Assembly (NCBI GenBank): GCA_039105265.1
Contig: JAPFFF010000008.1
Coordinates: forward strand, 5,208,001-5,272,000
DNA from: Tritrichomonas musculus
Taxonomy: Eukaryota > Parabasalia > Tritrichomonadida > Tritrichomonadidae
Reading direction: 5' to 3'
DNA length: 64,000 nucleotides
The notes beneath the pieces are model-generated. The model saw only the letters and a program-made list of their open reading frames with translations, did not search any database and had not been told where the DNA came from. Below, piece by piece: positions 52,549 through 62,900 of this stretch (positions are counted from its first letter, which is position 1; every line of letters begins with the position of its first letter). The translations under genes and the position numbers were made by a program.

Positions 52549-53652
52549 AAATTTTTTTAAATAAACGGTCGTTTTTGAAACACCTTTTATTTGATACATA
52601 TGAAAATAAATAAAAGATTTATAACATTGTAATAACACATAATAACACAAAATATTGTATAATGCTAGATATTTTAATGAAACAGTCAAATAATATTAAA
52701 TTTAGAAATAAGATTCCATGAACTCATAACAAGGAGTATGAATGAATAAGAATAAATAATAATATAATATATTGTATCATTTAATATTGTCAATTATTAG
52801 TTAATGCAACGACAAGATGAAAAAATAATGAATTTAGAAATAAAATTTTATGAATTTACAACAAAGAGCATAAATGCCATCACGGAATAGGATAATTTTA
52901 ATTTATTAATCGAGTTCTCTTTATGTTTTATATATTAATAAATATATTTTTCTTAAAAAGTAATAATTAAAGTAAAAAAACTGTGAAATACAATTTTAGC
53001 ACGTTTAATTTTTTTAAATTTTTTTTACAAAATCGAGTTTTTTGTGTGAAAAAAAAGGAATTGATGAAATGATTTATATATAATTAATATATATGTTACA
53101 TGATATATGTATTCATTATGTTTTTATTTCAGTTTTACTTTGAAATTTTTTATTATTAATGAAAATTCGCAAATTTTTAAGACACTGTATATAACATTTA
53201 TAATAAAAAATATAAGTAAAAAACGATATACTATAAAGTTTAGGGCAGCAAAGTTTTTTATTTTAACGCAAATGCTCAGTAATGTGATTTTATATAATAT
53301 GTGATCATTTTATAAATCTATTAATTTTGATACATACATGAGAATAGTTATGTAAAAATCGATTATCTATAATGTTCCTTCATTAAAAGCTTTTTTTTTA
53401 ATGACATCGGTAAATATTAAATTTAATATGTCTGACAATGAGGAATTTCCCCATGAAATTTATGTAATTATTATTACTATCAATTACTGATTATCATATA
53501 TTTTTTTCAGATTTTTTCAGCATACCTTTGCTAAAAACAAGCATAATTTTTTGATATATTTTTCAAAAAAGTGGAAAAAAATGATACAAAAAATTTTTTT
53601 TATTAAAAAAATGATCAAAAAAATTTTTTTCTCAAAAAATTGATTTTTTTTA
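52549..53652 (-). repeat. 1104-bp inverted arm, right
   Basis: Inverse of 43874-44977, same length and identical where compared. Its outer flank GGGCCGGAAGTATCATAAT resembles the inverse of 58990-59020 (GGGCCCAATATGTCATC), and the left arm's outer flank GGGACATCTTCACTTTTTC matches the inverse of 59029-59053. The pair plus spacer (9.78 kb) therefore appears to sit in a broken copy of the sequence found at 59.0 kb. Confidence 0.9.
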
Positions 53653-53904
53653 GGGCCGGAAGTATCATAATTTTTATTTTATATAACATGCCATTTGTTT
53701 CTTATATAAAAAATTATAACTGATAGGAAATTTTACAATACTAATTAAAAATTCGTAACATATACAAAATTTTCGTAACACATACAAAATTTTCGTAACA
53801 GATACAAAATTTCGTTATAGATAAAAAAATTTTGTTATAGATGATTTTTTTTTGTTTTAGATAAAAAAATTTCGTCACATATACTATTTTTTTGTTACAA
53901 ATAC

Positions 53905-54959
53905 CAGGGTTGTCGATCGATGATGATAAATATCGATTATCGGCTCATTATCGATAATCCGATAATATCGATAAAAATTTGTTCGATAACCAATAATTAT
54001 CGATAAATACGTTAAGCAAAACCGCCGATATTTGGTCACTATCGGACGGTTACGGTTCGATATTCTCCGATATTTTATAATAAAATTTCAATACTTTTTT
54101 TTTACATTTTTGATTAAAATTTGGAATTTTATATTTTTAATTGTACTTCAATAGTGCATGCTGAAATAAGCGAAATAAGGTCAGGGTGCATTATATGTCC
54201 AATATAATAATGAGAAGCTAAAAAATCAGGTTTTTGATTAATACATAAAAAGATTATTTTCAAAATTTTTAAAAAAGAACCAATTGGCCAACAAAAAAAG
54301 ATTATGATTAAGAACAAAGTTATAAGACGATAATTTCCTCATATCTTCTCAGTATTAAATTATTTCCATATTTGCAAATTAACGAATCTTAATATGTAAT
54401 GAAATATTAATGCAATGCTACTAAAATAATTTGCGTTTTTTTTTATTAAAAGAATATCAAGTCTAAAAATATTTAGAGAAATGGAGAGAATTTTATTAAT
54501 TTACAAAAAGTTATCGTGTTCACTTTTTGATAAATTTAATTATTTTGCCAAAATAAAATTATCTTTATTGATTTTAAATTTTATACTTAAATATTATTAG
54601 AATTATAATATATTACTTATCTTTTATTATAATAAAAGTTAATTTCCTATGAAATATAAAAAATCTTTTTTAATAATTTGATCATTTGTACATACAAGCT
54701 TTTTTATATGTCATTACTTGAAAAAATAACTTTTATATAATTATATAACAATTAAATAGCCATAATTTCTAGTAAATATCTTTTCTTTACCTTAAAAAAG
54801 TTAAAAATATCGGTCATTATTGGCCATGATAAAAACCGTTTTTATCGATAATGATATTTATTATCGGATAGTATCGGTTATTCTACTCTACTCCCGATAA
54901 TATCGATAATATTGGCAACGTATTTAACCGTTATCGGACACTATCGATAAACATCCCTG
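53905..54959. mobile_element. 1055-bp hAT-type MITE with 8-bp target duplication
   Basis: The ends are CAGGGTTGTCGATCGATGAT and the inverse of CAGGGATGTTTATCGATAGT. ACAAATAC flanks it exactly on both sides (53897-53904 and 54960-54967). The uninterrupted target (TTTGTTACAAATACTAATTA) is present at about 58903-58922 in a second copy of the host repeat. Both subterminal regions are dense in TATCGATA, ATCGATAAT and CCGATA motifs, as expected for transposase-binding sites. CAGGG ends and an 8-bp duplication indicate the hAT superfamily. No transposase is encoded. Confidence 0.9.
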
Positions 54960-54967
54960 ACAAATAC

Positions 54968-57193
54968 CAATTATTGGTTATTAATAAATGATTTTTGTAT
55001 CAATAACATATTTTTTGTTATTGATATAAAATTTTGTTTTTTATAAGAAGTAAATTAACGTCTTTTTAAAATTCTAATCTCATTTTTTCGTTTCAGCATT
55101 GGATTATATACATTCAAATCAATAAATATTATTAAATTTCTTTGTATAATCATTTTATGAATGCCTCTTTCTATATATTATCTATTTTATCATTAATATT
55201 TCATTCAATGTTTTCAATTATTACAAAAAACAAAAGTGATATAAAAATAAGAGCAATTGTTCAGCCAATTTTTAGAATAAATAGCTTTTTATGATATGAC
55301 ACGCTAACATATATAATATTCTAATATATTCAATACTTTATGCATTAGAAATAAGTTGATTATAATTTTCTAAATCGATACGATTAATAAAATGCATTAT
55401 AATTTTTAATTCGTACTTAGTTATATAACATATTTTTTTTAAAAATATGAGTTGAATTAACGTCTTTGATTCAGATTAAGTGAAACAAGTTTTGAAGATT
55501 CAGATTAAGTGAAACAAGTTTCTTGCCTGTAGAGATTGCAATAAGCATGCTTTTTTGAAAAAATAAAGTAAAAATTTTTTTTTCTAATATCTTGATATTT
55601 TTACTCATTTTTAAACATATACCAGATATTTAGAAAATGATTTTTCAGCTAAAAAATAGAATATTTAAAAATGGAATTCCAAATCCTTAAAACTAACAAT
55701 TGTTTAGAATTCTCACAGGATTTATTTTTCAAAGAATATTTGTCCATCCCAGAACTTTTTCTATTTATTTAACCAAATATGCAATCAAAAGAAACTCAAA
55801 AAACATATTGGTTTTCTATTTTTTTTATTTTTGGAGAATCAAAAGAAAAAATATTTTTTAATTTTTATTATCTAGTTCAGTTTTTTTATTTTAACCTAAA
55901 TATTTTTTCTTATAATTTGTTTTATTTAACAAGATAAAAGGAAAAAAAATATATAATTATTTCTGAAAAATATATTTCAGTTAATATTTTTAGAATTCAA
56001 TTAATTTCATTATTAAATTCTTTTATATTTGAAATACTTTAAAATAAATATTAAAGTTGATTTAAATATAATTGAAATGTTTATCGATTATCGAAAAAAT
56101 ACTTAAAGCATTGAAAAAATAAACTATATTGAAAAGTTAAATAAAAATAAAACCCCATATATGTAAATTTTATTAATTAAATTACTATTAATATTTATTT
56201 TAAATAGTATTAATCTTTTAGAATTGAATTTATATATTATATTAATAGTTTCTCAATTTAATCGAAAAGAAATGAAAAAGATATTTAAAAAAAAATGTAT
56301 TTTTATTTTCGAAATTTGAATACTAAACAAAATTTATCGTTATTAAGAAATTTCATCAAAATTGTTCAATTTGAGCAAAAAATTTCTCAATTAGGATTCT
56401 ATTTTTCCATATCAAAATGGTATCACAGTATGCTACATTGATTGACAATCAAAATATATAGGCTTTACTCAAGAAAATCCAAAAAATGCAATCATATTTC
56501 TTTTTCTGATTCATTTATTAAAATTCCTGATATAACGAATTATTAGCGACATATTATCTAGTATGATCATACCTTTTCTAAATGTTAAAATTGCTTCTTT
56601 CTAGAAGATCCAACTACCTATATGAAAATAATTGAATTTTTTTCAATGGTACGATATTCCAATATCATTTTCCAAATGAATATTTTATATTTATTTTCAT
56701 AAATTATGTACACTAATTGGAAATCTTCGGGATTTTATATATTTTCAATATGGGTTCAATAAAATCAACAGATAAAAAAAAGAGGTCTGAAATTTTCGAT
56801 AAAAAGTTCTCTTTATTTCATGTATGACAGTGATAGACCTACAAAACTACATTCACTTTTATATATAATTAATGCATATTTTGAATATAAACTTTTTATT
56901 AGTAAATACTTATTCATTACATGATCCAAATATCTGATTTTTTCACTTTTTTATGCAATCATTTTCTAACCATTTTATTGGTATGATCAAAAAATCTCGA
57001 TGATTTCACGTTCATTAAAACATAATACACAACTAAAAATTCATTAGAAAATCCTGTGGGATTTGTTTTTTTGGGATTGATATAAGAGGAGCTTTGAAAA
57101 TATTGAATACCTATATAAATAAATTCAATGCATATTCAATACTTTCTGTGCAAATTCAATTTTTTCAATTAAATTTAAATCCAACTTTATCCT
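54968..57193. other. Long AT-rich gene-free stretch
   Basis: 2.2 kb. The first 80 bp continue the host repeat of the hAT MITE. GATTCAGATTAAGTGAAACAAGTTT is repeated in tandem at about 55469 and 55498. The rest is low-complexity AT-rich DNA without a gene. Confidence 0.5.
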
Positions 57194-57333
57194 TAAACTT
57201 CACAAATATAATAAATATAAATATCTTGGAAATATATAAATAAAATCCTAAAATATACTTTTAAATATTTATTATTATTATATATATAAATTAATAATTG
57301 AGTAAAATATAAATTATCATACAAATGGGAGTG
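57194..57333 (-). repeat. 140-bp dispersed repeat, copy 2
   Basis: Inverse of 1238-1377: it begins TAAACTTCACAAATATAATA and ends ATCATACAAATGGGAGTG. Same length as copy 1. Confidence 0.6.
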
Positions 57334-57508
57334 TATTTACCTTTACAATAACAAGAAATTTGTATTAAATACAAAAATTTTGTAAACAATACAAATATTT
57401 TGTATTAAAAACCAAATTTTCGTAACACATACAAAATTTTCGTAACAGATACAAAATTTCGTTATAGATAAAAAAATTTTGTTATAGATGATTTTTTTTT
57501 GTTTTAGA

Positions 57509-58865
57509 AAATGTATGGAAACTAGAAAAAAACGAAATAGAAATAAATAGTGGTTTTTAAATCATCATATTTTATAATATGTTTTTATATTGAATTATAT
57601 ATTATTATAATAGCTATAAAATATTATATTTAAATTTTATTGTGAGATATATGCAAAATATATAAATTGAATAAATAAAAACTATTAAGTATTCAAAAAT
57701 ACGATTCAAGTAATCCATTATGTAAATCAATAAAAATTTATTATACATTGGAAATATGAATGAATATAAAATGTTATATATATAATTATTAATTATAATT
57801 TTGGTTTCGAAAAATTAAATAAGATATTGGAAATTTAAACTATGATTTTAATTTCAATAAAATGTTATTAATTTTATTGAATGATTACATACAATAATTT
57901 GAGAAAATAAAAATCTATCATTATTTTCATTAATAATGAGAAATTAAAATAGCTCATACAATTATTTATGAATGCTTTATCAAAATATTTTTATACCTTT
58001 GAATTATGGATGAGTTTTTAATTTTGAATGCATTTGGAGATTTATAATTATATATGTATTTATATGTAAATAATTTTTGTGTTTCATTTTATATTTATTT
58101 TATTATATTTAGAATTTATATTTGATATAAATTCCATTTATGAAATTGTTTTAATAAGATAAATATAAATAATCCAAATTTTATACTCACAAAATATTTG
58201 AAGAGCTTTTATGTTAAAATTTATGCAAACATAAATATCCTAAAATAGAAACATACTTAACCTAATTCGCTCGGTAAAACCTCATTATATTTTATATTAT
58301 AAGGTATATGTTGTTTAGAGCTTGCAATATTATTCCAGTCTTTCCAGAAAATTCAAGATTTTTTGTGAGAACCAAAAAACGTGCTTATTCAAAAAAATGA
58401 ATATTAAAATAAAATAGACGTTTATTTGAGAGGATTTGGTTTTCAAACATTTTTATCTTTTTTTAATGGCTATATCAAGTTTCTTTGCCTCGATAAAAAG
58501 CCATTAATTTTATTATATAATAACATATCCGAAAATTATATTAAACGGTTAAGCCAATCTCTCCAGAAAAATCACATTTTTTTTTGTCGTAAATATAATT
58601 TATAATATCTTCATAATTAGTGAAATAATAAGTGATATAAAATACAAACTAGCATTCAAAAACAATATTACATATGTTAAGTAAATAAAAATGCACATAT
58701 ATGATGGTATCATGCAGATATTCCATTTTGATGAGAAAAAATTAATTGGTCTATAAAGTTAAATATATACAATACATCATAAGTATGATATGAATAATCA
58801 ATGTTACCAATCAATATTTGCTATATAAAAAGATAAAAATATTTCAAAAAACATTCCATACATTT
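57509..58865. mobile_element. 1357-bp MITE with 8-bp target duplication
   Basis: The ends are AAATGTATGGAA and its exact inverse TTCCATACATTT (12-bp TIR). GTTTTAGA flanks both sides (57501-57508 and 58866-58873). The empty site TTTGTTTTAGATAAAAAAAT is present once at about 53851-53870 in the other copy of the same host repeat. The inside is AT-rich and non-coding. The 8-bp duplication suits hAT or a related superfamily; the TIR is not one I recognise. Confidence 0.85.
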
Positions 58866-59053
58866 GTTTTAGATAAAAAAATTTCGTCACATATACTATT
58901 TTTTTGTTACAAATACTAATTATTGGTTATTAATAAATGATTTTTGTATCAATAACATATTTTTTGTTATTGATATAAAATTTTATTATAGAAAATTAAA
59001 ATGATGACATATTGGGCCCTTTAAAAAAAAAGTTGAAAAAGTGAAGATGTCCC

Positions 59054-59306
59054 AATTAAAAAACTTAGTTTAAATAAATGAATAAAAAAATGTTTTCAGT
59101 CAAAATATCAGTGATGGACTTTTGGCAAATGGTCTCAGCATTCTTTTGCTGTTTTGAATGGACCAGCTCCGCATTCGTAGCACCAGTGAGCACCGCACAG
59201 GCAAGATATGTCGTTGCATCCGATATCTTTAACAGTCGGCTTTCCGCATCCTGGGCACCTTCTTCTTTTCATTTGTCTTTTTATTTTGATAATACAGATA
59301 ATACAA
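59054..59306 (-). repeat. RING2-carrying repeat, copy 2
   Basis: Inverse of 39982-40237. On this strand it ends with an A-run after GATAATACAGATAATAC, equivalent to the T22 run at copy 1. The region just beyond (59029-59053) matches the inverse of the left outer flank of the 1104-bp arm. Confidence 0.8.
59135..59272 (-). CDS. RING2-type zinc-finger minigene, copy 2
   Basis: 45 codons (MKRRRCPGCGKPTVKDIGCN, then DISCLCGAHWCYECG and a short tail), one residue different from copy 1. The frame is open a further 21 codons upstream, but that part is low-complexity and its first codon is in a T/A-rich tail. Coordinates start at the internal ATG shared by both copies. Only one base differs in 138 coding positions, whereas the 55 bp after the stop show several substitutions and indels. 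A functional mini-protein, or a recently copied domain fragment, are both possible. Confidence 0.6.
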   Translation of the reverse strand: MKRRRCPGCGKPTVKDIGCNDISCLCGAHWCYECGAGPFKTAKEC

Positions 59307-59319
59307 AAAAAACTGCAAC

Positions 59320-59862
59320 GAAAATTTTTGGACAATGTCTCTCAAAAAGTGGACAGTCAAATTCTTTGTTTCACAAATGATTCATTCATGAACTCGAAAT
59401 CTAGTGACAGAATTGATGATAAGAGGTATAAATCTGATCAAATAGAGAGCAGCGAGGCAGGCAATGAAGATGCATCTGGCTTGAAAGAGGAAGATATTCA
59501 AACAATTATGTTTCAGAGTAATGTATCTCGAGATACATATTTTGATATTGATTCGAAGACACATATTTTTAGATCAAAACTTGATCCTGAAGACTTGAAT
59601 GATTTGATCAAGCCTCCTCTCTTAGTATTAATATTAAATTTTTTTAATATTAAATTTTTAAAATTTAATATTAAATTTTTTTAATAATTCAAAATTCAAA
59701 ATTCTTTTAAAAATTAATATTAATTTTTTTTTGTTCTTTGTGCAGCAAATTAAAAGAATTTGAATTTTGGAAGATTTTATTCGAGGATCATTAAAGCCTC
59801 TTGGAAAAAGAGCAAGAACAAGAAAAGCATATGCAAAACTTTATTCCAAACATATTTATTGA
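59320..59862 (+). pseudogene. Gene fragment next to the RING2 repeat
   Basis: The + strand reads KFLDNVSQKVDSQILCFTND, then MNSKSSDRIDDKRYKSDQIE and RSKLDPEDLNDLIKPPLL, of ordinary polar composition, until AT-rich debris at about 59640. A further piece with EDFIRGSLKPLGKRARTRKA lies at 59768-59860. It has no credible start and its 5' side is occupied by the RING2 repeat, so it is probably a gene interrupted or truncated by that insertion. Family not recognised. Confidence 0.4.
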
Positions 59863-59937
59863 ATTAAATTTAAAACTTTTAAGTTTCTTTTAAATAAAAA
59901 CAAAATAAAAAAAATTAGAAATTCTTTCTTTTTTTTT

Positions 59938-62900
59938 TCATTTTTTCGCTTTTCTGTTTTTGTTCCTCGATTTTGATCTTGATTTACTTCTAGTCTTCTT
60001 TTTACTGGCTCCCTTTTCATCTCTTTTACTATCACTTTCCGATGAACTACTTTCAGAAAGCAAAGGCACGTTGACTGTCGGCTCATCAATACCAATGTTT
60101 TTATTTTCTGACATAGATTTAACCAAACTTTTCAAGAGTGGATCATCCTTCTTCTTTTCATCTGTCATCTTAATCAATACTTTCAAATCTGGATTATCAG
60201 TGTTGGATGTATTAATTCCTTTGTCTTCTTCAGCTAACGAATATGTTGCTGATTCTTTATTTGGCTTTGTCGAATGCTGAGAGCCTGTGACAGCTTTCAT
60301 AGCTGCCTGAGGCTGATTCTGTACGGTGGTTTTGTTTGATGTCGAATTTTGAATCGGATTTTCTTTTTCTAATGTCATGATTAGTCGAACCCGTCCAAAA
60401 GAAGTAAGTGGAACCCATTTATCATGCTTTTTATGAAGTGGAAGTGTGATAAGATTAACTTTGGCGCTTGAGATAATTTGGTCACCATTAATTAAATCTT
60501 CGCGTTTCGCTTGAATGACTATATTACACTTCTCTCTCGTAATAGTGAAGTCAAATGATTCGTTAAACTCTTTCCAACTTGTTTTGCCTTTCACTGTCCT
60601 CGTTCGTTTGGCTTGAGTTGACCCATCAATATATAATACAAAGTAAGTATCAACACGACTTAATTTTTCAGATTCATAGACAGTAATATGAGCTGTAAAT
60701 GTATTTGAACTATTATTGTTTACTGCATTGTTCGTAGTACTTGCATTTGAATTTGATTTATTACTGGTATACGTTTGCTTCGGATTTTCAGAACCAGAAC
60801 GATTAGAAATTGTGCTCGTTTTAATCGTTGTATTATTATTAGTATTTTTTTCTTTCGGAAATTGACTTTCATTCTTCTGAGCATTATTATTAGTATTTGC
60901 TGTTGTAGTTGTATCCTTTTTATTGTTTGTGTTTGAAACTCTGTATGATGTGCTTGATCTTTTGAGTGCAACATTATCATCCTTCGAAGTAGCTGTTGCT
61001 GTCGCAGATCTTTTTGGCAACATTAAAGCTGGATTCACAGAGCTGGAACGTTTGAGGAGCTTCTCTTTTATCTTCTTCTTAATTGGTCCATTTTCTTTGT
61101 CCAAATCGAAATTCTCAGATGACGACAGAAAATCATAGTAATTCTTGAATGCACTTGCATGTCCGTCGTGATAAGGAATCTCAACTTTGAGTGGAGGAAG
61201 TCTTCTTCTTTCTGTGATTGACGATGACGATGAGTCATCAAATTCTGATTCAGTTAGATCACTGAGCATTTTTGCACGAACGATGCGAGTCTTTTGGAGA
61301 GGGATTCTGAAGGATTCTGATTGAGATGCTGAGTCGAATTCACTTCCTTTGTTTAGATTGAAAAGTCGTTGACTCATTCCCATTTTCTTTGGTTCAACTG
61401 AGTGATTGTCTGCACGACTCCTCGGCTGGAGTGTTTTCATTGAAGATGATGATTCTGTCTTTGACGAGATCGTGGATGAAGTTCGAACTGTGGAACTCTT
61501 TGTTGATATAGTGCTAATCTTGTCTAGATTTGAATTGTCATTTGCGTTGGATTTGGAAGTAGCAGTTGTATCGATTGTTGATGCTGTCTTTGAGTGGTTC
61601 GTATATTTGTTAGCTGACATCGATGAGCCTGTCTTTGAGTGGTTTGTGTATTTGGAAGTTGCATTGGTGCTTATTGTGACTGTTGTTGCTGATTTGGCAA
61701 TTGATATCGAAGTATCGTTTGGTTTTGCATTTGAATTAGTCTTCAATACCTCATTTGATTTTGTTACTGTTTTTGATTGTTTATTCATTTTTAAGGTAGA
61801 ATTTGATGTAGAATTAGATGTTGAATTAGACGTAGATTTAGATGCAGAATTTGTTGTCGTATTTAAAGTAGTTTTAGGTACAGAATTTGTTGCTGTTTTC
61901 GATGTAGAATTTGATGTTGAATTCGATGTTGTTTTTGATGTCATGTTTGATGCTGTTTTTGATGTTGCATTTGAAGATGTTTGAGCTTGATGTTTAGCTG
62001 GCTCGCTTGAAGGCTTTCGAGCTGAGTTACTGTCGTTTGTTTTTGCAGAATCAGTTTTTTGCTGAGTAGCGTTCTGCTTTGGGTTTACTTTGGATTCCTC
62101 TGGTTTCTTTGGTTGTTCTTTAATAGATACTTTCCTTTCTTGATTGTCTCTTCTTTGAGAAGTCTGTTTTTGGTTCTGATTTTGCTGTGATTTTTCTCTC
62201 TTTTCGGCTTCTACAAAAGCATCGTATAAAGAAGAAGACGAATTATGATTTGATATTTTAGATAAATCATCATTTTTATTCTTTTCTTTGCTCTTATTAT
62301 TATTATTATTTTCTGCTTTAACATTTGCACTATTATTATTTGTATTGCTGGAAGTTTTTGTTTTGTTTTTATTCTTTGATTCCCAAAGTTGCTTCATTGC
62401 TGGCGGTGGAGAATCTGAAATCAGCTCATCTGAAGATGCTAAATTTGAAGCTTTTTGTTGCTGTTGAGCCTTCTGTTGTTGCTGCTTTTGGAATGAAGTT
62501 TGAACAGGTCTTTGACTTTGAGATTGATTTTGATTGAGGCGTTGGGTTTGATTTGGATTTTGATTTGGCCTTTGGCTATGGCTTTGATTGAGCCTAGATG
62601 TCTGTTTTTGATTTTGACTTTGTCTCTGTTGATTTGTATCTTTAACTGATTTTTTGTCGTACTTGATATTACTAAATGGATCTGCAGGAATTGTTAATCT
62701 GTAAGTTTCGGGTTGATTATCAATTGGTGCTGATTCTTTAGTCTTTTGTGATGTAGCAGAACTTCTATTGTTCATTTTATCGATTTCTTTCTGCTCTGAT
62801 ATTGATCGATTTCTTGATTGATTATCTTCACTTTTAAGAACAATTGCATTCTTTGACTTATCTTTCTCATTGCTTTGTTTCGTATTTGCTGCAGGAACTG

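Noticed and set aside
54129-54317. 62-codon minus-strand frame inside the hAT MITE
   Set aside because: AT-rich hydrophobic composition and location inside a non-autonomous element; no transposase motif.
39982-59306. A complete Maverick/Polinton (size about 19 kb, inverted ends)
   Set aside because: No DNA polymerase B, integrase, packaging ATPase, protease or capsid frame is present; the interior is made of small elements and AT-rich DNA, and the inverted ends are only about 255 bp with an ORF in them.
61406-61984. 192-codon open frame on the + strand
   Set aside because: Antisense shadow of the Ser/Asn/Thr-rich repeat of the C2-domain protein; its Phe/Val/Asp repeats mirror the sense codons.
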